Part shown: in pieces, positions 1 through 9,048 of the stretch
Numbering within the stretch: position 1 is the stretch's first letter
Layout of the letters: every line of letters begins with the position of its first letter
Origin: Pseudaminobacter sp047739745
GTDB lineage: Bacteria; Pseudomonadota; Alphaproteobacteria; Rhizobiales; Rhizobiaceae
DNA length: 64,000 bases
Direction of reading: 5' to 3'
NCBI RefSeq assembly: GCF_047739745.1
Contig: NZ_JBLLVA010000010.1
Coordinates: forward strand, 100,370 to 164,369
Notes under the pieces: model-generated
What the model saw: only the letters and a program-made list of their open reading frames with translations
What the model was told of the DNA's origin: nothing
Databases searched by the model: none
Translations under genes and position numbers: made by a program

Positions 1-165
1 TTCGACCTCGGCGCGTATGATGTGCGAAATATCCGGTTGAGGCACGGATTGGGCAACGGCAGGCGCGAGCTCCTGCCTCGCCCCGACCGTGGAAACGGCG
101 CCGGGCGCCACCGTGGGAGCGGCGCCGAAATCCGGCAGTAGATCGAAAAGCGCCAATGCCGCCAT
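1..165 (-). CDS. 5' end of a flagellar-cluster gene, possibly FliH-like (partial)
   Basis: The ATG at 165 overlaps the fliF stop as TGATG, so the two genes are probably translationally coupled. About 55 residues are visible before the window edge. They begin MAALALFDLLPDFG, followed by an Ala/Pro/Val-rich stretch and then DISHIIRAEVE. Flagellar assembly protein FliH often lies near fliF, and a short acidic start followed by a charged helix would fit, but nothing visible is diagnostic. The identity is a guess from position. That it is a real gene is supported by the overlap and by coding-like composition. Confidence 0.5.
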   Translation of the reverse strand, partial: MAALALFDLLPDFGAAPTVAPGAVSTVGARQELAPAVAQSVPQPDISHIIRAEVE

Positions 166-1796
166 CAGGCTGCGACTTCTTCATGCGCCCATTTGCGCAG
201 GATGAGCGCGGTGCGTTCCTCGTTGAGGTCGACCATGCGGGCAAGCCGCTCCTGCGGCGCCGGGCGGATCTTGCGGCGAAGGTCGTCGAGCGGGTTCGTC
301 GGGCGTGAAACGCCTTCGGTGGTCACCGCCTCCGCATCGGCCGATTGCGGGTTGGGCAGCGAGCGCTGCACCTCCTCGAAGCTCGGCGCCGCCAGCGCCT
401 CCACCGGCTTGACCAGCGAGGAGGCCAACGGCCGCAGGCCGAAGAAGGCGACCAGGAAGACGACGACGATGAAGGCGGCGGCATTGATCAGCGTGCCGGC
501 ATGTCGGCCGATCCTTTCGAAAATGCCCGGCTCTTCGATTTCGACGCCATCGAGGCCGTTGACGAATTCGACCGCCGACACGTTGATGACATCGCCGCGT
601 GCCTGATCGAAGCCGGCAGCCGAACCCACGACTTTCTGGATTTCAGCGACGCGTGCGTCAAACATCTCCGGCGTCGCATCCTTGCCGAGAATGGCCGCCA
701 GCCGTTCCTGGTTGACGACGACCGCAATCGACATGCGCGTGACCTGATAGCCGTTGCTGACGGTGGCGATGCGCTTGGAGTTCATCTCGTAATTGGTCGT
801 TTCTTCCTTGCGTTCGCTCTGTTCGGACGATTCCGGCCCGTTGGCCGGAGCAAGATCGGCTTCCGGCAAGTTCTGCTCGACTGTGGCGGGGGAGGCGGCC
901 GAGCGGCGGTTGGCGTTCTCATTGGCGCGCACCACTTGCACCGAGCGCTCGACCCGGGATTCGGGATCGAAGATGGTTTCCTCGGTCTGGCGCGAATCGG
1001 TGTTCACATCCGCCTTGACGCTGGCGCGGAAATTGTCGGGACCGAGATAGGGCGTCAGGGCGCGGCGGATGTTCTCCTCGATCTGCGTTTCGACGGTGCG
1101 CTCAACGCCAAGGGAGCGGCTGGCGCTGCCATTGATCGGATCGTCGCCGGCGGCAAGCAGTGTGCCGCTCGAATCGAGCACCGTTACCTTTTCGGCATTG
1201 AGACCGGGAACCGCGGCGGCAACCAGATGGCGGATCGATTGGGCGCTCTTGACGGCGTCGACGCCGGAAGCGCGGATGACCACGGAGGCCGAGGGCTGCT
1301 GCTCCTCGCGGCGGAAATTGGCGCGCTCCGACATGACGATGTGGACCCGGGCGGCGCGAATGCCGTTGATCGACTGGATGGTGCGGGCGATCTCGCCCTC
1401 CAGCGCGCGCACGCGGGTGATCTGCTGCATGAAGGAGGTGAGGCCGAGCGAGCCGACATTGTCGAACAGCTCGTAGCCGGCATTGGCGCTTGTCGGCAGG
1501 CCCTTTTCGGCAAGCAGCATACGGGCATTGGCGGTCTGCCCGACCGGAACCAGCACCGTCGTGCCATCGGAGGCGACGTCGAAGCCGATGCCGGCCTCGC
1601 CGAGCACCAGCCCGATCTGGTTCACGTCGGAGCGCTCCAGCCCGACATAGAGCGTCTCATAGGCGGGCCTGTTGAGATAGAAGGCGGCAACCCCGATGAC
1701 GGTCATCACCAGGGCGGCGACGCCGGCCATGATGGCGAGCCGCTGCGGGCCGAAACTCTGCAGGTTCGAGAGGATGGTTTGAAGTTGCTGCGGCAC
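165..1796 (-). CDS. fliF: Flagellar MS-ring protein FliF
   Basis: FliF forms the MS ring in the inner membrane, the base on which the flagellum assembles and to which the FliG rotor binds. The 543-residue product has a membrane segment at about 19-41, a periplasmic YscJ/FliF region with conserved GIRAARVHIVMSE, a second membrane segment at about 434-453, and a cytoplasmic tail. The tail ends with the FliG-binding type sequence NPLDDLRRKIRPAP...ALILRKW. Length is normal for alphaproteobacteria. The gene lies downstream of the flagellin gene, beyond a strong hairpin, so it may have its own promoter. In Sinorhizobium fliF instead precedes visN, so the position here is rearranged. Confidence 0.96.
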   Translation of the reverse strand: MPQQLQTILSNLQSFGPQRLAIMAGVAALVMTVIGVAAFYLNRPAYETLYVGLERSDVNQIGLVLGEAGIGFDVASDGTTVLVPVGQTANARMLLAEKGLPTSANAGYELFDNVGSLGLTSFMQQITRVRALEGEIARTIQSINGIRAARVHIVMSERANFRREEQQPSASVVIRASGVDAVKSAQSIRHLVAAAVPGLNAEKVTVLDSSGTLLAAGDDPINGSASRSLGVERTVETQIEENIRRALTPYLGPDNFRASVKADVNTDSRQTEETIFDPESRVERSVQVVRANENANRRSAASPATVEQNLPEADLAPANGPESSEQSERKEETTNYEMNSKRIATVSNGYQVTRMSIAVVVNQERLAAILGKDATPEMFDARVAEIQKVVGSAAGFDQARGDVINVSAVEFVNGLDGVEIEEPGIFERIGRHAGTLINAAAFIVVVFLVAFFGLRPLASSLVKPVEALAAPSFEEVQRSLPNPQSADAEAVTTEGVSRPTNPLDDLRRKIRPAPQERLARMVDLNEERTALILRKWAHEEVAA

Positions 1797-1854
1797 GGAT
1801 CGACGGCTCCAGGGTAACAGTCCGCGGGCAGACTAGACGCCGAAGCTTGTGCGA

Positions 1855-1894
1855 AAATGAAATCGGGCCGCACTCCCGAGGAAGCGCGGCCCGA
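1855..1894 (-). terminator. Rho-independent terminator after the flagellin gene
   Basis: Reading leftward from the flagellin stop there is a perfect 9-bp stem (1886-1894 paired with 1863-1871, CGGGCCGC core) with a 14-nt loop, followed by the T-rich run TTTCATTTT. It lies 30 bp after the stop codon, as expected for the end of a highly expressed monocistronic flagellin transcript. Confidence 0.8.
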
Positions 1895-1924
1895 ACTGTC
1901 CCGTCAAAGTGACGGTGGATGGTT

Positions 1925-3178
1925 TTAGCGGAACAGCGACAGGATCTGCTGCGCGGAACCGTTGGCGATCGACAGCGCCTGGATGCCGAGCTGCTGCTGA
2001 ACCTGCAGCGCCTGGAGGCGGGTCGACTCTTCGTTCATGTCGGCATCGACAAGAGCGCCGACGCCACGGTCGATGGCATTGCTCAGGTCCTTGACGAAGT
2101 CCTGCTGCATGCCGATGCGGCTCTTGACGGCGCCGAGGTCGGATGCGGCCGTAGTAACGGACTGAGCCATCGTATCGATGTTGCTGATGAAGCTGTCGAG
2201 TTGCGCTTCGGTTGCGCTGGAGATGTTGATGGCCATCACGCCACCGCCGGTCGCCGCACCGGTCACCTCGGCAACAGTCGTGAAGCCGATGCTCGCGGTG
2301 CCGGCCGTGGTGCCGTCGGCCAGCGTCGACGCAACGCCGGTAACCTCGACCGACGAGGAAGTGCCCGTGGTCTTCGACGTGATGACCAGCTTGCCGTCGA
2401 CATTGCTGGCCGTTGCGCCGCTCAGGCCACCGGTCGTCGCGTTCATGCCGGCGACGACATCGTCCAGCGTGAAATTGTCCGGATCGGCAACCGTGATGTC
2501 GATATCCTGTGCCGCTCCGCCATCAACCGCCACGCTGACAGTGAGCGTGCTGCCGGCGTCGAGGTTGCCCTTGGTCCAGCTAAAGGCGGCGGACGTCCCG
2601 GACGCCGAGGTGCCGGACTCGAGAAGACCATTTGCCGTCGCGCCGGCATCGAACAAGGCGACTTTCGATACATCGACGTCAATGGTGCCAATGGCAAGCG
2701 TGCCGTCGCTGCCGCGCGAGAAAGAGGCGACAACTTTCTCGGTGCCGTTGTAACCGGCTGCGCTGGAATCGACGGAGAGCCAGTTCGAGCCCGAGAAGGT
2801 TGCCGCCGAGGCGACGCCCTGCAGCTGTTCCTGGAGCTGGGTGATTTCGGCCTGGATCTTGGACTTGTCGACACCCGGCTGCTTGGCAGCAACCAGCTTG
2901 GTCTTGATATTGTCCAGAATGTCCTTCGTGGCGTTCATCGCGGTTTAGGCGACGTCGACAGTGGCGGCGCCGAGACCAAGCGCGTCCTTCACGGTCGAAA
3001 GGGCCTTGTTGTCGGAGCGCATGGTGGTGGCGATCGACCAATAGGCGGCGTTGTCGGAAGCTTCGGCCACGCGCAAGCCGGTCGAGATACGACCCTGCGT
3101 GGTGGAGAGGTTCTTATTAGTCTGTGCGAGCGTCTTCAGCGCCGTCATTGCGGACGCGTTGGTGAGAATGCTGGACAT
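1925..3178 (-). pseudogene. Flagellin gene interrupted by an in-frame TAA codon
   Basis: This is a complete flagellin reading frame of 418 codons except for one nonsense codon. The N-terminal part (MSSILTNASAMTALKTLAQT...GAATVDVA) is the classic flagellin D0/D1 helix, and the C-terminal part ends with SRLQALQVQQQLGIQALSIA and FR. After GTC GAC GTC GCC comes TAA at 2945-2947, then ACC GCG ATG AAC in the same frame. Most flagellins have Tyr at this point (VDVAYTGMN), so a TAC or TAT to TAA change explains it. No frameshift is needed. Read literally it gives a 77-residue fragment. Either the gene is newly inactivated or the base is a sequence error. It is the only flagellin in the window, and the rest of the frame shows no decay. 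Confidence 0.9.
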
Positions 3179-3357
3179 AGGTCCTGCCCCTTTGTGATCT
3201 GATTTTTTCGAGGGACATGCCGGAGGACTACCGGCAAGGACGGAGCGGCATCATGCCTATGATCCGCAGATGGGATCACCCGTCCTCAATGCATGCCTTT
3301 ATGGAGGGCAATTCCTACCAAAAGGATAATTCCGAAACGTAGAATCGATTCGTTTGC

Positions 3358-4101
3358 TCAAGTAAAGGACCGCACCATGCTGCCGACCAAAAGGTTCCAA
3401 CCGTCGACCAGCACGAAGAACAGGATCTTGAACGGCAGCGACACCACCGTCGGGGGCAGCATCATCATGCCCATCGCCATGGTGATGGTGGCGACGATCA
3501 GGTCGATGACCAGAAACGGCAGGATGATCAGGAATCCGATCTCGAAGCCGCGCCTGATCTCGGAGATCATGAAGGCAGGCACCAGCACGCGCAGATCGAC
3601 CGTTTCGCGTGCCACCGTCTGACCGCGCTCGCGCGCCAGGTCGGCGAAAAGATCGAAATCCTTGTCGCGCACATTCTTGGCCATGAACTGCCGGAACGGA
3701 TCGGAAATCCGCTCCAGCGCCTGTTCCTGGCCGATCTCGTTGTTCATCAGCGGGCGCACGCCGTTGCTCCACGCCTGATCGAAGGTCGGGCTCATGACAT
3801 AGAAGGTCATGAACAGCGAAAGGCTGATCAGAATGAGGTTGGCCGGCGTCGATTGCAGGCCGATGCCGGCGCGCAGGATCGAGAAGGCGATGACGAAGCG
3901 CGTGAAGCTCGTGACCATGATCAGCAGGCCCGGCGCAATCGACAGCACCGTCAGGAGGCCGAACATCTGGATGATGTAGCCGACGGTCGCGCCGTCGGCC
4001 TGGCCGAGGGCGCCCCCGATTGCGCCAAAATCCAGCGTCTGGGCATGGGCGAGCGGAGCCGTCAGCGCCAGCGCGAAGAGGGTGAGAAGGATTTTTTTCA
4101 T
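3358..4101 (-). CDS. fliP: Flagellar export gate protein FliP
   Basis: FliP forms, with FliQ and FliR, the core of the type III export gate in the centre of the MS ring. The 247-residue product begins with a cleavable signal peptide (MKKILLTLFALALTAPLAHA), typical of FliP. Hydrophobic segments follow, with the conserved SFTRFVIAFSILR and, near the C-terminus, DLIVATITMAMGMMMLPP. The start overlaps the fliL stop by four bases (ATGA). Here fliP is the last intact gene of the leftward flagellar block before the flagellin. Confidence 0.97.
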   Translation of the reverse strand: MKKILLTLFALALTAPLAHAQTLDFGAIGGALGQADGATVGYIIQMFGLLTVLSIAPGLLIMVTSFTRFVIAFSILRAGIGLQSTPANLILISLSLFMTFYVMSPTFDQAWSNGVRPLMNNEIGQEQALERISDPFRQFMAKNVRDKDFDLFADLARERGQTVARETVDLRVLVPAFMISEIRRGFEIGFLIILPFLVIDLIVATITMAMGMMMLPPTVVSLPFKILFFVLVDGWNLLVGSMVRSFT

Positions 4102-4586
4102 TCGAAGAGAAGCGTCCGTATGAGCAACTGCTTGACGTGCCCTTCGCTGCGGATTTTCGCCCGCTCCTCGAGGTCGGCCTTCAGGTGCTGGAAGCCGCTG
4201 GCGCCCTCGATCTGGTGCAGCTTGACGGTGCGCAGGAAGGCGAGCAGGTCCTGATGGATGTCGTCGGCGAGCGATTGCGGCTGCGGCTCGTCAAGCACGA
4301 TCGCGGCCTCCAGGCGCACCCAGGTTTCCGTCGGCGCGGCGAGATTGGTGGTGATCGGCGCAAGCAGCACTTCCGTGTTGCGAACCGTGGTGGGGGTATC
4401 GTGCTCGGCAGGCGCATCGCCGGGCTCGGCCGCAGCCGCTGTCTCCGGCGCGCGGCTGTTGAGATACTGCCCCGAGACCCAGCCAAGTCCGACCGCGACA
4501 GCCGTCAGCCCCAGAAGCACCGCGATCTGGATGACCAGGGACGGGCCCTTGGGAGGCTGGGGAGCGGTTTCTTCGGTGATCGCCAT
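4098..4586 (-). CDS. fliL: Flagellar basal body-associated protein FliL
   Basis: FliL is a single-pass inner-membrane protein that surrounds the stator and supports torque generation. The 162-residue product has a short cytoplasmic N-terminus, one membrane helix at about 18-38 (LVIQIAVLLGLTAVAVGLGW), an Ala/Pro/Glu-rich linker and a periplasmic FliL domain with TWVRLEAAIVL. It ends LIRTLLFE. It lies between flgH and fliP with 4-bp spacing and a 4-bp overlap, so co-translation is likely. Confidence 0.93.
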   Translation of the reverse strand: MAITEETAPQPPKGPSLVIQIAVLLGLTAVAVGLGWVSGQYLNSRAPETAAAAEPGDAPAEHDTPTTVRNTEVLLAPITTNLAAPTETWVRLEAAIVLDEPQPQSLADDIHQDLLAFLRTVKLHQIEGASGFQHLKADLEERAKIRSEGHVKQLLIRTLLFE

Positions 4587-4590
4587 GGTG

Positions 4591-5292
4591 CTAGAAGGGC
4601 AGTACGTTGTCGAGGATCTGCTGACCGTAGGGCGGCTGCTGGACCTCGGTCAGGCGTCCGCGACCGCCATAGGAAATGCGGGCTTCGGCGATGCGCTCAT
4701 AGGAAATGGTGTTGTTGGGGCCGATGTCGGACGGGCGCGCAATGCCGGCGATGGTGAGGATTCTGAGTTCCGCATTGACCCGCACCTCCTGCGAGCCGCT
4801 GATGACGAGATTGCCGTTGGGTAGCACCTCGCCGACGACCGCCGCCACCAACAGGTCGATGTTTTCGGAACGCGAAGTGGCGCCGGTGCCCTTGGTCGAG
4901 GTGTTGGAACCTACGTCGGCATCGAAGGAGCCGCCATGCGAAGCGCCGTCCCAGCCGAAATCCACGCCAAGGCCGAGCGAGCGGGCAACCTTGCGGTCGC
5001 GCTCGGACTCGTTCTTGAAGCGCGCGCGGTCGTTGATCTCGATCTGCACCGTAAGAATGTCGCCGACCGCCAGCGCGCGCGGATCGGTGAACAGCCGCTT
5101 CTGGCGGTCGTCCCAAAGCGAAAAGCGCTTGACCGGACGCGCTGACTGCTGCGGGTACTGATAGGCGGTCTGCGGCGAGGCGAGCCCCGAGCCGACCGGC
5201 GACATGGCCGGTTCCTTGCCGATCTCGTCCATGCGCGTGGCGCAGCCGGAAAGTGCAATTGCCGCCAGAGCAAGAAGGCCAATTCTGATCAT
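4591..5292 (-). CDS. flgH: Flagellar L-ring lipoprotein FlgH
   Basis: FlgH forms the outer-membrane L ring around the flagellar rod. The 233-residue product has a lipoprotein signal with lipobox LSGC (Cys17). It also has the family signatures SLWDDRQKRLFTDPRALAVGDILTV near residue 60 and ELRILTIAGIARPSDI...NTISYERIAEARISYGGRG toward the C-terminus. Its ATG overlaps the motE stop by four bases. Confidence 0.97.
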   Translation of the reverse strand: MIRIGLLALAAIALSGCATRMDEIGKEPAMSPVGSGLASPQTAYQYPQQSARPVKRFSLWDDRQKRLFTDPRALAVGDILTVQIEINDRARFKNESERDRKVARSLGLGVDFGWDGASHGGSFDADVGSNTSTKGTGATSRSENIDLLVAAVVGEVLPNGNLVISGSQEVRVNAELRILTIAGIARPSDIGPNNTISYERIAEARISYGGRGRLTEVQQPPYGQQILDNVLPF

Positions 5293-5810
5293 GTCGGGTC
5301 TTCCTTGCGGGTGGCGTGAACCATGATGCCGGTCACGGCGGCGGCCGCCTTGCGGTCCATTTCGTTGAGGATGACGCCGGCCTTGCGGGCCTCGAGCTTC
5401 ATCAGGATTCCGGCGGCCAGCATGATATCGAGCTCGGCCAGCCGCTCGGCTGCCGAGTCGGGCTTCATCGCAGCGTAGATGCCGACGACATTGTCCTCGG
5501 CCTTCGACAGGAAATCCTCCCGCCGCTTCAGCCAGTCCTCATACTCGGCACGCTTCTTCTCCAGAAGCTCGATGCGCTTGTCGACATCCTTGCGCAGCGT
5601 TTCCAGTTCCTGCGCCTGCAGCGCATAGCGGCGGTCGCGCGCGGCGTCGGCGATGTTGGTGCAGAAGCGCTCGACCTCGTTGGCGGAATTCTCCACCGGC
5701 GTCACCGAGCGCGTCGTCTGCGCAAGGGAAGGGCCTGTGAGGGCGATCATTGCGCCAACCAGGCACGAGGCCTTCATGCCGCGTTCATGTCGGAAAATTT
5801 GCGCGAGCAT
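5289..5810 (-). CDS. motE: MotE-like motility chaperone
   Basis: In Sinorhizobium MotE is a periplasmic chaperone for the motility protein MotC, encoded between flgI and flgH exactly as here. From the ATG at 5810 the product has 173 residues: a signal peptide with hydrophobic core CLVGAMIALTGPSLA, a long charged coiled coil (LETLRKDVDKRIELLEKKRAEYEDWLKRR) and a MotE/MgtE-N-like C-terminal region (AERLAELDIMLAAGILMKLEARKAGVILNEMD). The start at 5810 is chosen because AGGA lies about 8 nt upstream and flgI ends 11 bp before. An internal ATG at 5777 has no clear ribosome-binding site. Confidence 0.85.
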   Translation of the reverse strand: MLAQIFRHERGMKASCLVGAMIALTGPSLAQTTRSVTPVENSANEVERFCTNIADAARDRRYALQAQELETLRKDVDKRIELLEKKRAEYEDWLKRREDFLSKAEDNVVGIYAAMKPDSAAERLAELDIMLAAGILMKLEARKAGVILNEMDRKAAAAVTGIMVHATRKEDPT

Positions 5811-5820
5811 CGGCGGGTTC

Positions 5821-7026
5821 CTACTGCAGCACGAGTTCGGCCTGCAGGGCGCCGGCGGATTTGATGCCCTGGAGGATGGCGATGATGCCGGACGGCTTGA
5901 CGCCCAGGCGGTTGAGGCCCTGGACGAGCGTTTCGAGGTTCGGCCCGTCGAGCATGGCGACCTTGGCATCCGGCTGGCCGACCGAGATGGCGGTGGACGG
6001 CTCCACCGCGGTCACGCCGCGCGAAAAGGGCTCGGGCTGCACGATCGTTGGCATTTCGGTGATGCGAACCGTCAGCGCGCCATGGCTGATGGCGACGCGC
6101 GAGATGCGCACATCCTGACCGATGACGATGGTGCCGGTGCGCTCGTCGACCACGACACGGGCCGGTGCGTCGGCGGCGATCGGCAGGTTCTCGATCTCGG
6201 CGAAGAAGCGCGCGGCGGAAATGCCGTCGGGCTTGCGCAGCACCACCGTACGCGAATCCTGCTCATTGGCGACACGCTTGCCGAAGCGCTGGCGCGCATA
6301 TTCGTTGACGGTATCGGTGATCCGGACGGCGGTCGAAAAATCGGCGTTGCGAAGCTGCAGCGTCAGCAGCGACTGGTCGCCGAGCAGCGCTTCCACCTGC
6401 CGCTCCACGATGGCGCCGTTGGGCACGCGGCCAGCGGTGGGGACGCCCTGGGTGAGCTTCTCTGCTTCGCCCTGCGCATCGAAGCCGGAAATGAACACCG
6501 GCCCCTGTGCGACCGCATAGATTTCGCCATCGGCGGCCTTCAGCGGCGTCATGATCAGCGTGCCGCCGGCAAGCGATACAGCGTCACCCATCGAGGAGAC
6601 GCTGACGTCGATACGCGCGCCCGAACGTACGAAGGGCGGCAGGTTGGCGGTGACGATGACGGCGGCGACATTCTTGGCGCGCGCCCGCCCGCCCTCGCTG
6701 GCGATGCCGAGATTTTCCAGCATGGCGCGGATCGACTGCTCGGTGAAGGGCGAGTTGCGCAGGCTGTCGCCAGACCCTTGCAGACCGATGACCAGGCCAT
6801 AGCCGACGAGCTGGTTGTCGCGCGCGCTTTGCAGGTCGGCGACATCCTTGATGCGCGAAACCGGCCCGCGCGGTCCGGCGATGTCGCCGTGCCCGTCGAG
6901 CCCGCCGACTGCGGCGAAGGCCTTCCCGTCGAGCATTTCGCCGGGCAACCGACCTTCGGGGCCGTCGGCTCTTGCCGGAAGAAGCATTACGGCGATCGCC
7001 AGAACCATCGTCAGGGCACGGATCAT
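5821..7026 (-). CDS. flgI: Flagellar P-ring protein FlgI
   Basis: FlgI forms the periplasmic P ring in the peptidoglycan layer. The 401-residue product starts with a signal peptide (MIRALTMVLAIAVMLLPARA) and shows SRIKDVADLQSARDNQLVGYGLVIGLQGSGD and the conserved EQSIRAMLENLG. The C-terminus has the typical VQGLNRLGVKPSGIIAILQGIKSAGALQAELVLQ. Its ATG overlaps the flgA stop by four bases. Confidence 0.98.
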   Translation of the reverse strand: MIRALTMVLAIAVMLLPARADGPEGRLPGEMLDGKAFAAVGGLDGHGDIAGPRGPVSRIKDVADLQSARDNQLVGYGLVIGLQGSGDSLRNSPFTEQSIRAMLENLGIASEGGRARAKNVAAVIVTANLPPFVRSGARIDVSVSSMGDAVSLAGGTLIMTPLKAADGEIYAVAQGPVFISGFDAQGEAEKLTQGVPTAGRVPNGAIVERQVEALLGDQSLLTLQLRNADFSTAVRITDTVNEYARQRFGKRVANEQDSRTVVLRKPDGISAARFFAEIENLPIAADAPARVVVDERTGTIVIGQDVRISRVAISHGALTVRITEMPTIVQPEPFSRGVTAVEPSTAISVGQPDAKVAMLDGPNLETLVQGLNRLGVKPSGIIAILQGIKSAGALQAELVLQ

Positions 7027-7496
7027 GGAGCGCTGATCCTGATCGAGCCGTCCGCCATCACAGTGCCGGAAAGCACCTTGCCGCTGTCGATGTTGCGCAC
7101 CTTCACGAGGTCGCCGGGCGCGCCCGGCTCGAGTGTTACCGCGGTGGCCGAAATGGTGAGCGCGCCGGAGGCGAAGACGGCTTGTACCGCCGCGCCCTGC
7201 TCGACCACATAGGCATCGCGCACCGATGACAGCGGAATGTAGCGGCCGGGCAGCAATGTGCGGCGCGCCACCCGGCCTTCGATATCGGATGCCGAGAGGG
7301 CCACGGCGTCGGGCGCCCGCTTGCCCTGCCTCAGAACGACCTCCCTCAGCGCCGCCGCTTCCACGGTTTCACCGGGATAGACGACGCGGTTGGTCACCAC
7401 CACCGTCTCGGCGGCAAAAGCTGCGCCAGCGCCTGCCAGAAGCGGCGCGCCGATGGTTGCCGCCAGCGCCAGACTATGGAGTGCGCGCCAGGCCAT
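7023..7496 (-). CDS. flgA: P-ring assembly chaperone FlgA
   Basis: FlgA is a periplasmic chaperone needed for FlgI polymerisation into the P ring. The 157-residue product has an N-terminal signal sequence (LHSLALAATIGAPLLAGAGAAFA), an SAF-like domain with VVYPGETVEAAALREVVLR, and a C-terminal part ending VRNIDSGKVLSGTVMADG. It is directly followed by flgI, its client, with translational overlap. flgG stops 4 bp upstream of its start. Confidence 0.94.
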   Translation of the reverse strand: MAWRALHSLALAATIGAPLLAGAGAAFAAETVVVTNRVVYPGETVEAAALREVVLRQGKRAPDAVALSASDIEGRVARRTLLPGRYIPLSSVRDAYVVEQGAAVQAVFASGALTISATAVTLEPGAPGDLVKVRNIDSGKVLSGTVMADGSIRISAP

Positions 7497-7500
7497 TTCG

Positions 7501-8289
7501 TTACCTTATGTTCTTGGAGACCACGGCAGCCATCTCGTCCGCCGCCTGGATGACCTTGGAATTCATCTCATAGGCGCGCTGGGCCGAGATCAGCTCGGTG
7601 ATCTCCTTCACCGGGTCGACATTGGAGTTTTCCAGATAGCCTTGTTCCACCGTGGCGAAGCCGGGGTCGCCGGGAACGCCGATATTGGCCGCGCCGGAGG
7701 CCGGCGTCTCCTGGAACAGATTGTCGCCGAGCGGCGCCAGACCCGCCTCATTGGCGAAAGTCGCCAGCGTCAGTTGGCCGAGTTCCTCGGGCTCGACCTG
7801 CCCTTCGATGAGCGCGTAAACCTGGCCGGACTTGTTGACGACGACCTCGATCGCATCGGCGGGCACGATGATTGCCGGCTGGACGGGAAAGCCATCGACG
7901 GTGACAAGCTGGCCCGTGGCGTTGGTGTTGAACGAGCCCGCCCGGGTGTAGAGCGCTTCTCCGTCGGCACCCTCGATCTGGAACCAGCCATTGCCGGTCA
8001 GCGCCAGATCGAGCTTGTTGCCGGTGCTGGTCAGGCCACCCTGGACATGGACGTTGCGCACGGCCGAAGTCTTGACGCCGAGCCCGATCGAGACGCCTTC
8101 CGGCACGATGTTGGCGTTGGCGCGGTTGGGAACGCCCTGCAGTCGGTCGACCTGGTAGAGCAGGTCGGAAAACTCGGCGCGGGCGCGCTTGAAGCCGGTG
8201 GTGTTGATGTTGGCGATGTTGTTGGCGATGACCTCGAGATTGGTCTGCTGCGCGTTCATGCCGGTAGCGGCGATGGCGAGTGCTTTCAT
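7501..8289 (-). CDS. flgG: Distal rod protein FlgG
   Basis: FlgG builds the distal rod of the flagellar axis. The 262-residue length is standard. The N-terminal rod signature is MKALAIAATGMNAQQTNLEVIANNIANINTTGFKR and the C-terminal signature is GYLENSNVDPVKEITELISAQRAYEMNSKVIQAADEM. It is located between fliE and flgA in the leftward operon. Confidence 0.98.
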   Translation of the reverse strand: MKALAIAATGMNAQQTNLEVIANNIANINTTGFKRARAEFSDLLYQVDRLQGVPNRANANIVPEGVSIGLGVKTSAVRNVHVQGGLTSTGNKLDLALTGNGWFQIEGADGEALYTRAGSFNTNATGQLVTVDGFPVQPAIIVPADAIEVVVNKSGQVYALIEGQVEPEELGQLTLATFANEAGLAPLGDNLFQETPASGAANIGVPGDPGFATVEQGYLENSNVDPVKEITELISAQRAYEMNSKVIQAADEMAAVVSKNIR

Positions 8290-8301
8290 GATCCGGGCTC
8301 C

Positions 8302-8628
8302 TCAGATCGCCATGCGGCTGACTTCGAGATAGGAACTGACGATCTTGTCGCGGATGGCGACCGCCGCCTGAAGCGCCTGTTCGGCGCTCATCACCGCATC
8401 AGCCACCTGGCGCATGTCGGCGTCGCCCTGCAGCGCCTGAACCGAAACCTGCTCGGCCTGTTCAAGCGTCCCGATCGTTCGCGTCGCGGCCTCAGAAACC
8501 ATCTCGGCGAAGGAATTTCCGGCATCGACGCCGGATGCGGGAGCCGATGTGCCTGAGGAAATTCCGGAAACGCCGTCGGTCCGGATTTGCGAAAGCTGCG
8601 GGTCGATCGCGCCGATGCCGGTGATCAT
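8302..8628 (-). CDS. fliE: Flagellar hook-basal body protein FliE
   Basis: FliE joins the rod to the MS ring and export gate. The 108-residue product has the family C-terminus, with ALQGDADMRQVADAVMSAEQALQAAVAIRDKIVSSYLEVSRM. The first base of its ATG is the last base of the flgC stop region (position 8628), so the two are coupled. Confidence 0.94.
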   Translation of the reverse strand: MITGIGAIDPQLSQIRTDGVSGISSGTSAPASGVDAGNSFAEMVSEAATRTIGTLEQAEQVSVQALQGDADMRQVADAVMSAEQALQAAVAIRDKIVSSYLEVSRMAI

Positions 8629-9044
8629 TACTGGCCCCTCATAAGGTCGATGGTCATGGAAATGAGATCGCGCGCCTGCTTCACGACCTGCAGATTGGCC
8701 TCGTAGGAGCGGTTGGCTTCGGTCATGTCGGCCATTTCGATCAGCACATTGACGTTGGGCATCTTGACGAAGCCGGCCTCGTCGGCGGCCTCATGGCCGG
8801 GCAGATATTCGGTCGGAAAGGCCGAGCTGTCGCGGTTGATCGACATGATGTCGACGGTCGAGGCGCCGATCGAGCGGTCCAGTTCGGCCGAAAATGTGAT
8901 GGTCTTGCGCTGATAGGGATCGGCGCCCGGCGTGTCGCCGGTGGACTGGGCGTTGGCGAGGTTTTCCGAAACGATGCGCAGCCTTTCGGACTGCGCGGTG
9001 AGGCCGGAAGCGGCAACCTTGAGCGTGGCGGATAGCGCGTCCAT
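8628..9044 (-). CDS. flgC: Proximal rod protein FlgC
   Basis: FlgC is a proximal rod subunit. The 138-residue product has LKVAASGLTAQSERLRIVSENLANAQSTGDTPG at the N-terminus and the C-terminal motif NVNVLIEMADMTEANRSYEANLQVVKQARDLISMTIDLMRG. It sits 4 bp behind flgB. Confidence 0.97.
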   Translation of the reverse strand: MDALSATLKVAASGLTAQSERLRIVSENLANAQSTGDTPGADPYQRKTITFSAELDRSIGASTVDIMSINRDSSAFPTEYLPGHEAADEAGFVKMPNVNVLIEMADMTEANRSYEANLQVVKQARDLISMTIDLMRGQ

Positions 9045-9048
9045 CCGG

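Noticed and set aside
3300..3325. Possible sigma-54 promoter (TTGG...TTGC) before the flagellin gene, read leftward
   Set aside because: The GG to GC spacing is 8, not the required 10, and rhizobial flagellin genes are not usually sigma-54 dependent.
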